This document shows positions 1 through 7,178 of a DNA stretch of 10,784 bases, one piece after another. Position 1 is the first letter of the stretch, and each line of letters opens with the position of its first letter. The translations under genes were made by a program, and so were the position numbers. This stretch comes from an uncultured Oscillospiraceae bacterium (GTDB lineage Bacteria; Bacillota; Clostridia; Oscillospirales; Oscillospiraceae), in NCBI GenBank assembly GCA_947631805.1, contig CANRNA010000044.1:1-10784 (forward strand), read 5' to 3'. The notes below the pieces were generated by a model that ran no database searches, had not been told where the DNA came from, and saw only the letters and a program-made list of their open reading frames with translations.

Positions 1-87
1 ACGCCTTCACGCTATGATGATTTACTAAAATAAAGCGGCGGCGGGGCGGCGGGGTTTATCACATCCCACAAAGATGAGAGAAGCCTG

Positions 88-116
88 TTGACAGAAGGGA
101 AAGGGCGTGTTACTAT
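88..116 (+). promoter_or_regulatory. Sigma-A-type promoter of the lysine-importer operon
   Basis: A perfect -35 box TTGACA (88-93) is followed after exactly 17 bases by TACTAT (111-116), five of six matches to the -10 consensus. Transcription should start near 123, just upstream of the riboswitch. The stretch 1-87 before it holds no gene that I can support. It contains a G-rich tract at 37-54, and there is no other clear signal. Confidence 0.85.
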
Positions 117-131
117 ACGCTCGAAAATTGA

Positions 132-308
132 ATCGCTGAACAGAGGCGCGGTTTTCATCAGTACCGCCTCCCAGATGGCCAGACAGCCGGGCACGGGAAA
201 GGGAACGCCGCCGAAGCGAGTGGGAAGTGTCTGCTCCCCTCCCGCTGGGCCGACGGAGAACATCCGCCGGACTGTCACATGAATTTGTGGAGCGCTGTCA
301 TGGCCGAT
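132..308 (+). promoter_or_regulatory. Lysine riboswitch (L box)
   Basis: The leader carries the conserved lysine-aptamer segments in the right order: AGAGGCGCGG (142-151), AGTA (160-163), GGGAACGCCGCCGAAGCG (201-218), GCTGGGCCG (244-252), GGACTGTCACA (269-279) and TGTGGAGCGCTGTC (286-299). These line up with the Bacillus subtilis lysC L box as I remember it. A closing P1 helix can be drawn between ACAG (140-143) and CTGT (295-298), with a possible extension ATCGC (132-136) to GCCGAT (303-308). The aptamer sits between a consensus promoter and an intrinsic terminator ahead of an amino-acid importer gene, the usual layout for transcriptional OFF control by lysine. The exact edges are approximate. 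Confidence 0.93.
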
Positions 309-344
309 GGAAAGCCCTTCGGGGCCCAAACCGAGTTTTTCCGT

Positions 345-377
345 GGATCGCTTGACAAAGCGATCCAATTTTTGTTT
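345..377 (+). terminator. Riboswitch-controlled intrinsic terminator
   Basis: A perfect 9-bp stem, GGATCGCTT (345-353) with AAGCGATCC (358-366), closes a GACA loop and is followed by AATTTTTGTTT. It lies 36 bases after the aptamer and 70 bases before the first gene. It is therefore the expression platform: when lysine is bound, the terminator should form and transcription should stop in the leader. Confidence 0.92.
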
Positions 378-448
378 CCGGCGGCGGGCGCTGTCGCCGG
401 GGCACAGAATCAAGCGCCAAAGAAAGATTTGAAAAGGAGAAACAAACA

Positions 449-1354
449 ATGAGAAGACTTACCGCAATGATGATGGCCCTGTGCCTGGTGCTCAGCCTGA
501 GCGCCGCCGCTTTTGCCGCCGAGGGCGAGGAGCTGCTGCCCGCCCCCGACTTCACCGATGTGGACACCAGCGCCATCGAGGGCGTTGACGACGGCGTGTT
601 CACCGTGGGCATGGAGTGCGCCTACGCCCCCTACAACTGGACCCAGATGGACGACTCCAACGGGGCCGTGCCCATCTCCAACGTGCCCGGCGCTTACGCC
701 AACGGCTACGACGTGATGATGGCCCAGCGCATCTGCGACGCCTACGGCTGGGAGCTGGAGGTCGTGTCCAGCGCCTGGGAGAGCCTGACCCCCGCCGTCC
801 AGTCCAAGACCATGGACGCCAACATCGCCGGCCAGTCCATGACCGCCGACCGCATGGCTGAGGTCGATATGGCGGGCCCCTACATCTACGCCACCATCGT
901 GTGCCTGACCACCGCTGACAGCGAGTATGCCGACGCCACCTCCATCGCCGACCTGGCCGGCGGCACCTGCACCAGCCAGTCCGGCACCATCTGGTATGAT
1001 ACCTGCCTGCCCCAGATCGAGAATGCCGACATCCTGCCCCCCGCGGAGACCGCTCCGGCCATGATCATGCAGCTGGAGACCGGCACGGTGGACTTCGTCT
1101 GCACCGACCTGCCCACCGCCATGGGCGCCGTGTCCAAGAATGACAACCTGGTCATCCTGAACTTCGAGGGCACCGACGGCGACTTCCAGTTCGCCGACGA
1201 GGCCGAGCGGGCCGAGAACGTGAACATCGGCATCAGCGTGCTCAAGGGCAACACCGAGCTGCTGGATGCGGTGAACGCCGTCCTGGACGAGTACACCGCC
1301 GACGACTTCAACGCCCTGATGGACTACGCTATCTCCGTCCAGCCGGAGATCTAA
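449..1354 (+). CDS. Amino-acid ABC transporter substrate-binding protein (predicted lysine)
   Basis: This 301-residue extracytoplasmic binding protein of solute-binding family 3 (SBP_bac_3) captures an amino acid and hands it to the permease. Residues 1-23 are a signal peptide ending AFA, so cleavage is probably before AEG. There is no lipobox cysteine at the cleavage site, although many Gram-positive binding proteins are lipoproteins. Family landmarks are the first strand FTVGMECAYAPYNW (51-64), GYDVMMAQRICDAYG (86-100), and TADRMAEVDMAGPY (132-145), where R135 corresponds to the arginine that usually holds the substrate carboxylate. The ATG is preceded by AGGAG (435-439) with 9 bases between. 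It is the first gene of a three-gene operon behind a lysine riboswitch. The fold assignment is firm; lysine as substrate is inferred from the riboswitch. Confidence 0.92.
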   Translation: MRRLTAMMMALCLVLSLSAAAFAAEGEELLPAPDFTDVDTSAIEGVDDGVFTVGMECAYAPYNWTQMDDSNGAVPISNVPGAYANGYDVMMAQRICDAYGWELEVVSSAWESLTPAVQSKTMDANIAGQSMTADRMAEVDMAGPYIYATIVCLTTADSEYADATSIADLAGGTCTSQSGTIWYDTCLPQIENADILPPAETAPAMIMQLETGTVDFVCTDLPTAMGAVSKNDNLVILNFEGTDGDFQFADEAERAENVNIGISVLKGNTELLDAVNAVLDEYTADDFNALMDYAISVQPEI

Positions 1355-1374
1355 GAACCCGACTGAACCCTACT

Positions 1375-1407
1375 GCATCCTCCGGCCCGTCCGGGACCGG
1401 AGGATGC
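1375..1407 (+). promoter_or_regulatory. Intercistronic stem-loop after the binding-protein gene
   Basis: GCATCCTCCGG (1375-1385) and CCGGAGGATGC (1397-1407) form a perfect 11-bp stem around an 11-base loop. No T-tract follows, so it is not a standard terminator. It lies between the binding-protein stop and the permease start. By analogy with other importer operons, it may protect the 3' end of the upstream message so that binding protein is made in excess over membrane components. Confidence 0.75.
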
Positions 1408-1433
1408 GTCTGTCGAAAGGAGCCTCTCTCCCT

Positions 1434-2351
1434 ATGGACTTGTTTGCCAAGCTCATCAACGACATATCCCGCCTGTGGGCCAATTACAAGCTGGCCTATC
1501 TGGGCGGCATGTGGAGCACTCTGAAGCTGGCGGTCATCGCCACGGTCATCGGCGTGGTCATCGGCCTGGCCTGCGGCATCGTGAATACCATCCCCTGCGG
1601 AAAGAACGACCCTATGCCCAAGCGTATCCTGCTGGGCGTGGTCCGGTTCCTGGTCCGGGCCTATGTGGAGATATTCCGGGGCACCCCCATGGTGCTGCAG
1701 GCGGTGTTCATCTACTACGGCCTGCCCTATTTCTCCAACAACACCATGCGCTTCGACAACATCTGGACGGCGGCCATCCTGATCGTGTCCATCAACACCG
1801 GCGCTTATATGGCCGAGTCCGTCCGGGGCGGCATCATCTCCGTGGACCCCGGCCAGACCGAGGGCGCCAAGGCCATCGGCATGACCCACTTCCAGACCAT
1901 GATCCACGTCATCCTGCCCCAGGCCTTCCGCAACATCATCCCCCAGATCGGCAACAACTTTATCATCAACATCAAGGACACCTCCGTCATGTTCATCATC
2001 GGCTTCACGGAGTTCTTCGCCTTCCACCGCTATATCACCGGCGTGAACAACATGTATTTCCCCTCCGCCGCCATCGAGATGGTGGGGTACCTTACCATGA
2101 CGGTGATCGCCTCGATGCTGCTGCGGCTGCTGGAAAAGATACTGGACGGCTCGGACAACTATGAACTGGTCAACGAGGACCAGCTGGTCATGGCCGCCGG
2201 GACCTACACCCACCCGGACCGGGGTACCCCCTTCGACGAACACCACAAGCCCTCCCGGGACGAGGTCATCCAGGACGTAAAACTCCGCAAGCAGCAGCGG
2301 GAAGCCCGCTGGGCCCGGGCCCGAAACGAGAGCACAAGGGGGGACCGCTGA
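1434..2351 (+). CDS. Amino-acid ABC transporter permease, HisM/GlnP type
   Basis: This 305-residue inner-membrane subunit forms the translocation path of the importer. Hydrophobic segments lie near residues 24-50, 66-96, 112-130, 183-197 and 212-234. The cytoplasmic EAA loop that docks on the ATPase is visible at 143-162 (EGAKAIGMTHFQ, then VILP). EIFRGTP (79-85) is typical of polar amino-acid permeases. I chose ATG 1434 because AAAGGAG (1416-1422) lies 11 bases upstream. An in-frame ATG at 1404 lies inside the stem-loop, with its purine-rich stretch touching the start codon. After the last membrane segment the protein continues for about 68 hydrophilic, charged residues (238-305), longer than the family normally has. 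The stop is 1 base before the ATPase start, suggesting coupled translation. Confidence 0.93.
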   Translation: MDLFAKLINDISRLWANYKLAYLGGMWSTLKLAVIATVIGVVIGLACGIVNTIPCGKNDPMPKRILLGVVRFLVRAYVEIFRGTPMVLQAVFIYYGLPYFSNNTMRFDNIWTAAILIVSINTGAYMAESVRGGIISVDPGQTEGAKAIGMTHFQTMIHVILPQAFRNIIPQIGNNFIINIKDTSVMFIIGFTEFFAFHRYITGVNNMYFPSAAIEMVGYLTMTVIASMLLRLLEKILDGSDNYELVNEDQLVMAAGTYTHPDRGTPFDEHHKPSRDEVIQDVKLRKQQREARWARARNESTRGDR

Positions 2352-2352
2352 C

Positions 2353-3093
2353 ATGGCAGACACTATTCTTGAGATACGCCACCTCAGCAAGAGCTTCGGC
2401 TCCCACGAGGTGCTGCGCGACATCGACTTCACCGTCTCCAAGGGGGACGTGACCGCCATCATAGGCGCCTCCGGCTCCGGCAAGAGCACCCTTCTGCGGT
2501 GCGTGAACCTGCTGGAGACCCCCACCAGCGGGGAGATCCTCTTCCACGGAAAGGACGTGACCGGCCGGGGGGTGAACGCCCCGGAGTACCGCTCCCATGT
2601 GGGCATGGTGTTTCAGTCCTTCAACCTCTTCAACAACATGTCGGTGCTGAAAAACTGCATGGTGGGGCAGATGAAGGTTCTGAAAAAGTCCAAGGCCGAG
2701 GCGAGGGAGACCGCCCTGCGGTATTTGCAGCAGGTGGGCATGGCCCCCTATATCAACGCCAAGCCCCGGCAGCTCTCCGGCGGCCAGAAGCAGCGGGTGG
2801 CCATCGCCCGGGCCCTGGCCATGGGCCCGGAGGTGCTCCTCTTTGACGAGCCCACCTCCGCTCTGGACCCGGAGATGGTGGGGGAGGTCCTGGCCGTCAT
2901 GCAGGACCTGGCCAGCCAAGGCATGACCATGCTGGTGGTGACCCACGAGATGGCCTTCGCCCGTGATGTGTCCACCCAGGTGGTGTACATGAACCAGGGG
3001 GTCATCTGCGAGCAGGGGCCCCCGACGGAGGTGCTGGGAAATCCCCAGAAGCAGGAGACACGAGATTTCCTGGCCCGCTTTCGGAAAAACTGA
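2353..3093 (+). CDS. Amino-acid ABC transporter ATP-binding protein, HisP/GlnQ type
   Basis: This 246-residue cytoplasmic ATPase powers the importer. All nucleotide-binding motifs are intact: Walker A GASGSGKST (38-46), Q-loop glutamine 88 in MVFQSFNLF, signature LSGGQKQR (141-148), Walker B VLLFDEP (161-167) with catalytic E166, D-loop SALD (169-172) and switch histidine 198 in THE. MVFQSFNLF and the overall length match the polar amino-acid subfamily. Translation starts 1 base after the permease stop, with a purine-rich AAGGGGGGA site (about 2336-2344) upstream. It is the last gene of the operon, and a strong terminator follows 15 bases after its stop. The family is certain; the substrate comes from the riboswitch context. 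Confidence 0.96.
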   Translation: MADTILEIRHLSKSFGSHEVLRDIDFTVSKGDVTAIIGASGSGKSTLLRCVNLLETPTSGEILFHGKDVTGRGVNAPEYRSHVGMVFQSFNLFNNMSVLKNCMVGQMKVLKKSKAEARETALRYLQQVGMAPYINAKPRQLSGGQKQRVAIARALAMGPEVLLFDEPTSALDPEMVGEVLAVMQDLASQGMTMLVVTHEMAFARDVSTQVVYMNQGVICEQGPPTEVLGNPQKQETRDFLARFRKN

Positions 3094-3107
3094 ACGGACA
3101 GGACCTA

Positions 3108-3140
3108 GGCCTGGAGCAGCTGCTCCGGGCCCGGTTTTTT
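3108..3140 (+). terminator. Intrinsic terminator of the importer operon
   Basis: GGCCTGGAGC (3108-3117) pairs with GCTCCGGGCC across 3122-3131 with one G-T wobble, around a short AGCT loop. After CGG at 3132-3134 a run of six T follows at 3135-3140. It lies just after the ATPase stop codon and before the rny promoter. Confidence 0.9.
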
Positions 3141-3164
3141 CTCTCCGATATGTCGGATGCGCGG

Positions 3165-3220
3165 TTTTTTGCTTTTTTTGGAATTTTTTGCTTGACATAA
3201 AACTGAATAGGCATTAAAAT
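3165..3220 (+). promoter_or_regulatory. rny promoter with upstream T-tracts
   Basis: A perfect TTGACA (3192-3197) is followed after 17 bases by TAAAAT (3215-3220), five of six matches to the -10 consensus. The predicted start is near 3227. Three T-runs (3165-3170, 3173-3179, 3184-3189) lie directly upstream of the -35, about one helical turn apart, as expected for bent DNA or an UP-like element. The leader from 3227 to the rny start is about 117 bases and holds no separate gene that I can support. Confidence 0.87.
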
Positions 3221-3323
3221 TAGTTAGTTACAGTGGGATAATTGGATGTATCTCCCGCTGTTGCGTCCTTGATTTATCGGATGGGGTGCTTGATACCCGC
3301 CGTATGCGAAAAGTTAACAGGAT

Positions 3324-3343
3324 GGGAGGTGTGTATATTTTCG

Positions 3344-3346
<3 letters not shown>
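3324..3346 (+). promoter_or_regulatory. Ribosome binding site deciding the rny start
   Basis: GGGAGG (3324-3329) is the only strong ribosome-binding match in the open rny frame upstream of the conserved region. It favours ATG 3344, or the adjacent ATG 3347, over the upstream TTG at 3242 and ATG at 3281, which lack good sites. The 14-base spacing is somewhat long. Confidence 0.6.
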
Positions 3347-4888
<1,542 letters not shown>

Positions 4889-4910
4889 TAAAGAATACAA
4901 CAGAAAAAGC

Positions 4911-4939
4911 CAGCGGAGGGATGTCTCATCCCTCCGCTG
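4911..4939 (-). terminator. Shared terminator hairpin between convergent genes
   Basis: CAGCGGAGGGATG (4911-4923) and CATCCCTCCGCTG (4927-4939) form a perfect 13-bp stem with a TCT loop. Read on the minus strand it is followed by GCTTTTTCTG, a good T-tract, so it should end the efp/zinc-ribbon transcript. Read on the plus strand the following sequence is poor in T, so termination of rny there would be weaker. It sits between the convergent genes and probably serves both. Confidence 0.85.
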
Positions 4940-4971
4940 CCGCTATGTTATCTTGTGTTGTGTGTGGGGTG

Positions 4972-5400
4972 TCATTCCTCCGGGGGCGCGTCCTCGCCCT
5001 CGCCCAGGTCGAACTCCAAATGCTCCCCGCAGGAGGGGCACTGGATGGAGCCCTGGCGCAGAACGCCCTCGTCAAAGGTGACGGTCTCGCCGCAGGAGGG
5101 GCACTCGGCCTCGTAAAAGGCGGTCTCCCCGTCCCAGTCCTCGATCTCGCCGTCGTCCTCGTCCTCCTGGTCCTCTCCGTCGCCGAAGAGAAGGTCCTCC
5201 ACATCCTCCAGATCGTCGCTCACCGCGTCCAGGCCGTCGCCCAGCTCCGCCAGGGAGTCGTTCAGGTCCTGCTGGTCCAGGGCCAGGTCCTCCAGGATGT
5301 CCAGGATGGTGGAGAGTATTTTGCCCTCCTTGGTGGCGCTGTCCAGGCCGTAGCCCTCGGTCAGCCCCTTCAGATACGCGACCTTTTCCGCTGTGGTCAT
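4972..5400 (-). CDS. CD1247-like N-terminal domain protein with C-terminal zinc ribbon
   Basis: This is a 142-residue cytoplasmic protein of unknown function. Residues 1-70 are predicted helical and match the pattern of the CD1247 N-terminal domain found in Clostridia (EKVAYLKGLTEG at 5-16, then KEGKILSTILDILEDLA). A very acidic linker follows (about 73-92), then a zinc ribbon with two CPSCGE knuckles (C100/C103 and C121/C124), and an acidic tail. It starts 4 bases after the efp stop, with AAGGG about 8 bases before its ATG, so the two genes are co-transcribed. The family link is from memory of the domain pattern. The strong acidity and zinc ribbon suggest a partner-binding role, but no function can be assigned. 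Confidence 0.87.
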   Translation of the reverse strand: MTTAEKVAYLKGLTEGYGLDSATKEGKILSTILDILEDLALDQQDLNDSLAELGDGLDAVSDDLEDVEDLLFGDGEDQEDEDDGEIEDWDGETAFYEAECPSCGETVTFDEGVLRQGSIQCPSCGEHLEFDLGEGEDAPPEE

Positions 5401-5404
5401 AGCG

Positions 5405-5968
5405 TCAGCCCTTGGCCCGGCCCAGGTATTCCCCGGTGCGGGTGTCGATGTCGATGCGCTCGCCCGGCTCGATGAACAGGGGGACCTTGATCTCGGCGCC
5501 GGTCTCCAGGGTGGCGGGCTTTGTCACGTTGGTGGCGGTGTTGCCGGCGAAGCCGGGGTCGGTCTGGGTGACCTCCAGGGTCACGAAGTTGGGGGCCTCC
5601 ACGCTGAAGACCACGCCCTTATAGGAGCTGACGGTGCAGGTCTCGTTTTCCTTGACGAAGCGGAAGCCGTCGGACAGCTTGCTCTTGTCGATGGGGACCA
5701 GCTCGTAGGTCTCGTCGTCCATGAAGTAATACAGGTCGCCGTCGGCGTAGCTGTATTCCATGCTCTTGCGCTCTACGTAGGCGTTCTCGAACTTGGCTGT
5801 GGGGTTGAAGGAGGTCTCCACCACCGCGCCGGTGATGACGTTCTTCATCTTGGTGCGGACGAAGGGAGAGCCCTTGCCGGGTTTGACGTGCTGGAACTCG
5901 ATGACCTGCATGACCTGTCCGTCCATCTCAAAGGTCACACCGTTGCGAAATTCACCTGCAGAAATCAT
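5405..5968 (-). CDS. efp: Elongation factor P
   Basis: EF-P (187 residues; the family is about 185) binds between the P and E sites of stalled ribosomes and helps form peptide bonds at proline runs. The three-domain layout is complete: the N-terminal KOW-like domain starts MISAGEFRNG, and the C-terminus ends RIDIDTRTGEYLGRAKG. The tip loop reads KPGKGSPF with lysine at position 32, the residue modified in lysine-type EF-Ps; in Bacillus subtilis this lysine carries 5-aminopentanol. No modification gene of the EpmA/EpmB type is in the window. The start is supported by GGAGG about 9 bases upstream. It has its own promoter in the gap after the M24 peptidase gene and is followed by the zinc-ribbon gene in the same transcript. 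Confidence 0.98.
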   Translation of the reverse strand: MISAGEFRNGVTFEMDGQVMQVIEFQHVKPGKGSPFVRTKMKNVITGAVVETSFNPTAKFENAYVERKSMEYSYADGDLYYFMDDETYELVPIDKSKLSDGFRFVKENETCTVSSYKGVVFSVEAPNFVTLEVTQTDPGFAGNTATNVTKPATLETGAEIKVPLFIEPGERIDIDTRTGEYLGRAKG

Positions 5969-6012
5969 TATGCTTATCCTCCGTTTGAGTGTTTGGATTG
6001 TTTGAACGATTT

Positions 6013-6041
6013 ATTGTACTATATTATCCGCGCCTTGGCAA
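6013..6041 (-). promoter_or_regulatory. efp promoter
   Basis: On the minus strand, -35 TTGCCA (6041-6036) is followed after 17 bases by -10 TACAAT (6018-6013). Both boxes match five of six consensus bases. Transcription should start near 6006, giving a leader of about 37 bases before the efp ATG. Confidence 0.8.
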
Positions 6042-6049
6042 GCCCTACT

Positions 6050-6079
6050 TTACAGTATCTTACAGAATCTTACAGAATA
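6050..6079 (-). repeat. Three 10-bp direct repeats upstream of the efp promoter
   Basis: On the plus strand the units are TTACAGTATC (6050), TTACAGAATC (6060) and TTACAGAATA (6070): the TTACAG core is exact and the tails differ by single bases. The period is exactly 10 bases, about one helical turn. They begin 9 bases upstream of the efp -35 box. The last unit contains the stop codon of the peptidase gene. Each unit gives a TAA on the minus strand, and the 10-base spacing puts the three stops in three different frames. Confidence 0.9.
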
Positions 6080-7137
6080 ATGAGCTGCTTTGGGGCTTTT
6101 GTGAGGTTTTCCGCCCTGCCGCCGTGGAGCCAGAGCATGTCCTCGATGCGCACGCCGAACCGGCCGGGGAGATAGATGCCCGGCTCGGCGGATATGACCG
6201 CCCCCTCGGGGAAGGGCTGGTCGTTGCGGGCGTGGGCGCCGGGATTCTCGTGTATCTCCAGGCCCAGGCTGTGGCCGAAGCTGTGGCCGAAGTACTCCCC
6301 GTAACCGGCGTCGGCGATGACCTTCCGGGCGGCCCCGTCTATCTCCTTGCCGGTGGCGCCGGGCCTGTCCGCGGCCTCGATGCCCGCCAGCTGGGCGGCC
6401 AGGACGGTGTCATACACCCTGCGCATCTCCTCTGTCACGCTGCCCACCGCCACGGTGCGGGTCATGTCGGAGCAGTAGCCGTTGTAGAGGGTGCCGAAGT
6501 CCATGGTGATGAAATCCCCGGATCTGACCACCACGTCTCCGGGCACGCCGTGGGGCATGGAACTCTTGGCCCCGGTGACGACGATGGGGTCAAAGGAGTT
6601 GCCCTCGCCGCCGAATTTGTACATCCGGTAGACCAGCTCGGCGGTTATCTCCTTCTCGGTCATGCCCGGACGGATGATGCCCAGCAGGTCGTCAAAGGCC
6701 TTCTCCGCGATGCGCTGGGCGGCCACGATGGAGTCCACCTCCTCCTGGTCCTTTCCGGCCCGGAGGGCGGAGAGGATGGAGGTCTCCGGGACCAGGGGCA
6801 CGCCCACGGCCTTTTCCAGCCACTCCCACTGGGCGTGGCTGAGCCGGTCCGGCATGGCCCCGGCCCGGTCAAAGCCGTTCTGGGCGAATATCTCCCCCAG
6901 GATGGTGTTCACGCCCCGGCCCGTGCCGGTGCACAGCACCTCCATATCGGTGATGGCGGCGGTGGCCGCCTCTACATAGCGGGAGTCGGTGACGACCCAC
7001 GCCTTGTCATGGGCGATGACGGCCGCGCCGTCGTCGATATGGAAGCCGGAGGCGTAGCGGATGCTGACCGCGTCCGTCATGACCAGCGCGGGCAGATCGC
7101 CCAGGCGCTGCTGAATGCTTTTCACATGGGAAGCCAT
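6070..7137 (-). CDS. Aminopeptidase P family protein (M24 Xaa-Pro peptidase)
   Basis: This is a predicted cytoplasmic metallopeptidase that removes an N-terminal residue ahead of proline, or cuts Xaa-Pro dipeptides. From the chosen start it has 355 residues, the usual length for the short Firmicutes form. An N-terminal creatinase-like domain (about 1-125) precedes the pita-bread catalytic domain. All five metal ligands are visible: D213 and D224 (MDFGTLYNGYCSDMTRT), H289 (GHSLGLEIHE), E318 (AEPG) and E332 (RIED), plus the substrate-side H196 in MPHG. The C-terminus LTKAPKQLIIL is typical. An ATG three codons earlier (7146) lies only 2 bases from the AAGGAG site, so ATG 7137, with about 11 bases, is preferred. 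It follows the kinase gene by 41 bases and is probably in its operon. Whether it is a PepP-like aminopeptidase or a PepQ-like dipeptidase cannot be settled here. Confidence 0.93.
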   Translation of the reverse strand: MASHVKSIQQRLGDLPALVMTDAVSIRYASGFHIDDGAAVIAHDKAWVVTDSRYVEAATAAITDMEVLCTGTGRGVNTILGEIFAQNGFDRAGAMPDRLSHAQWEWLEKAVGVPLVPETSILSALRAGKDQEEVDSIVAAQRIAEKAFDDLLGIIRPGMTEKEITAELVYRMYKFGGEGNSFDPIVVTGAKSSMPHGVPGDVVVRSGDFITMDFGTLYNGYCSDMTRTVAVGSVTEEMRRVYDTVLAAQLAGIEAADRPGATGKEIDGAARKVIADAGYGEYFGHSFGHSLGLEIHENPGAHARNDQPFPEGAVISAEPGIYLPGRFGVRIEDMLWLHGGRAENLTKAPKQLIIL

Positions 7138-7178
7138 TGGTATCATTTCTCCTTATATATCCGGCGCCAGCCGGTTAT

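Noticed and set aside
352..380. Second promoter from TTGACA at 352-357
   Set aside because: The bases are the loop and arms of the terminator hairpin, and no -10-like sequence lies 16-18 bases downstream.
12..449. Possible minus-strand gene in the first 450 bases
   Set aside because: The stretch is fully explained by a promoter, lysine aptamer and terminator on the plus strand, and the peptide has no family resemblance.
1329..2606. Long open frame on the minus strand across the permease gene (425 codons)
   Set aside because: It overlaps the permease and part of the ATPase, whose protein motifs are unmistakable. Its translation is rich in low-complexity G/H/D/V stretches, typical of the reverse of GC-rich codons, and it has no family pattern.
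3143..3170. Second terminator after the importer operon (TCCGA/TCGGA stem before a T-run)
   Set aside because: The stem is only 5 bp and is separated from the T-run by 7 bases. The T-runs are better explained as part of the rny promoter region.
3242..3343. N-terminal extension of RNase Y from TTG 3242 (34 more residues)
   Set aside because: No ribosome site precedes the TTG, only about 15 bases separate it from the predicted transcription start, and the extension has no counterpart in the family. GGGAGG at 3324 fits the ATG at 3344.
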